Origin: Dryas octopetala
Lineage: Eukaryota; Streptophyta; Magnoliopsida; Rosales; Rosaceae
Direction of reading: 5' to 3'
Assembly: GCA_963921425.1 (NCBI GenBank)
Contig: OY992837.1
Coordinates: 283,896-347,895 of the forward strand
DNA: 64,000 nucleotides
This document shows positions 63,001 through 64,000 of the stretch, in pieces (position 1 is the stretch's first letter; each line of letters opens with the position of its first letter). The notes under the pieces were generated by a model, which saw only the letters and a program-made list of their open reading frames with translations, ran no database searches and was not told the DNA's origin. The translations under genes were made by a program, and so were the position numbers.

Positions 63001-64000
63001 ATTTTGGGCTGCATTGCTCAATCTTTTTTTGGTAATTCAATTGCTAGATGCTAAAAGATTTACATATATAATATATAGTTATATTATATTATATTTTCTG
63101 TTCTCGAGTAGAACGTTAGATGTAATGAATCTTTTATAATTAAAACTCAGGAGCTTAAAGGATTTGAGATGTATAGTTTTTGTCCAAAGGGTCATCACAG
63201 CTGTTGTCATTGAATCTTTATTGAGTGAATTTCTTCCTGAACACAATGGCTGGAAGACGAAGTACATTGCTGGAAATAACAGTGGGGTGCAGTCCCAAAC
63301 CAGAAAAAATCAGAACGAGATTGTTGAAGAATTTCGTAATGGCATGGTATGCTTACTTTTGTCCTTTTCTGAGTCTCAATACGCTATCTCTTACCAATTG
63401 CCATGTTTGACCTTGAAAATGTATATGTTTCAGGTGAACATCATTGTCGCAACATCAATTCTTGAAGAGGGTTTAGATGTTCAAAGCTGCAATTTGGTTA
63501 TTAGATTCGACCCTTCTTCCACTGTTTGTAGTTTTATACAGTCTAGAGGTCGTGCAAGGATGCAAAACTCGGATTATGTATTAATGGTGAAGAGGTAATT
63601 GTTCTGTTTGTCTTCATTTCACAGAAGACCTCTCAAATTTATTTGTATGGGGCATGGCTTTAGTCTCTGAAACTAATGTCTTCCTTACTTTTATCTCTGT
63701 GTCTTCTCTCCTAGGAAATTCAGATTGTATGATTTGTGTATTCATAACTGATTTGACTATTTGGGCAAATCTATTTAAGGATCAGTGTGTAATACTTTGT
63801 CTACTCTCCCTTTTTATTTGTCATATTTTTTTTATCTTTTTCTACAGTGGGGATTCTAAGACATTTTCTCGATTACAAAATTATCTTGCAAGCGGAGATA
63901 TAATGAGAAAGGAGTCCTTACGCCATTCTTCTCTTCCCTGCACACCTTTGGAAATTGATTTGCATGATGATGGCTTTTATGAGGTTGAAAGTACTGGAGC
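59598..64000 (+). CDS. DCL2: Dicer-like 2, N-terminal helicase part (runs off the window)
   Basis: Thirteen exons are seen: 59598-59665, 59736-59913, 60488-60601, 61093-61227, 61340-61424, 61529-61593, 61737-61877, 62346-62474, 62560-62689, 62790-62886, 63151-63346, 63434-63594 and 63848 to the edge, about 550 residues. Dicer-like 2 cuts long double-stranded RNA into 22-nt siRNAs for antiviral and transitive silencing. Visible are the Walker A motif LETGSGKT (41-48), the Walker B/DECH box LIIDECH (146-152), [10 protein letters not shown], and the C-terminal helicase core with [20 protein letters not shown] and [13 protein letters not shown]. The start [20 protein letters not shown] directly before Walker A is the DCL2 layout, without the longer N-terminus of DCL1, DCL3 or DCL4. 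DUF283, PAZ, RNase III and dsRBD regions lie outside. Exon 5 ends in a run of ten A. Confidence 0.97.
59997..60025. repeat. (TA)n microsatellite
   Basis: About fourteen TA units in intron 2 of DCL2. Confidence 0.95.
61629..61700. repeat. 29-bp tandem repeat, about 2.5 copies
   Basis: The unit aactttatttctagccatct plus gccatgtcc is repeated at 61629-61657 and 61658-61686, with a partial third copy to 61700. It lies in DCL2 intron 6, shortly before the exon 7 acceptor. Confidence 0.9.

Overview
This is a 64 kb stretch of plant nuclear DNA, almost certainly from a eudicot. The genes carry many short GT-AG introns in an AT-rich background full of GA/CT, TG and AT microsatellites, short inverted-repeat transposons and LINE tails. 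The proteins are recognisably those of land plants (WRKY group IId, PIN auxin carriers, plastid release factor, Dicer-like 2). Gene density and intron sizes suit a small-genome rosid, but nothing here fixes the species.

Layout from left to right. USE1 (SNARE, + strand, 200-4179) is followed by a broken DHX37-type helicase fragment (4800-5340) and a single-exon secreted CLE-like peptide gene (5975-6223, -). Next come a type I inositol polyphosphate 5-phosphatase (7852-12335, -), a broken subtilase (about 14250-15134, -), and a WRKY11/17-type factor (17843-18966, -). A tandem pair of PIN2 auxin carriers follows (23974-26491 and 29217-32781, both +). A LINE tail (about 36440-37218) precedes a UGNT1-type nucleotide-sugar transporter (38286-43755, -), phospholipase A1 LCAT3 (45090-49772, -), RPL38 (50823-52671, -), plastid release factor PrfB1/HCF109 (54328-58558, +) and the first thirteen coding exons of DCL2 (59598 to beyond the right edge, +). 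Exon boundaries were chained by hand, and every gene model keeps frame across all junctions.

The genes do not form an operon-like system; this is ordinary eukaryotic gene order. The exception is the PIN2 pair. Similarity between the two copies starts in the 5' UTR and ends in the 3' UTR, so the copies share the transcribed unit but no recognisable promoter. The first copy has lost part of its central hydrophilic loop and two of three phosphosite motifs.

Mobile DNA is mostly small non-autonomous DNA transposons. Three have clean boundaries with intact target-site duplications: a hAT-type MITE in USE1 intron 2, a 501-bp long-hairpin MULE-type MITE in the 5-phosphatase intron 7, and a 191-bp MITE upstream of PrfB1. 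I saw no rRNA, tRNA, CRISPR or clear snoRNA gene. I did not find a wholly new multi-gene system. The most novel items are the non-canonical CLE-like peptide and the diverged PIN2 copy.
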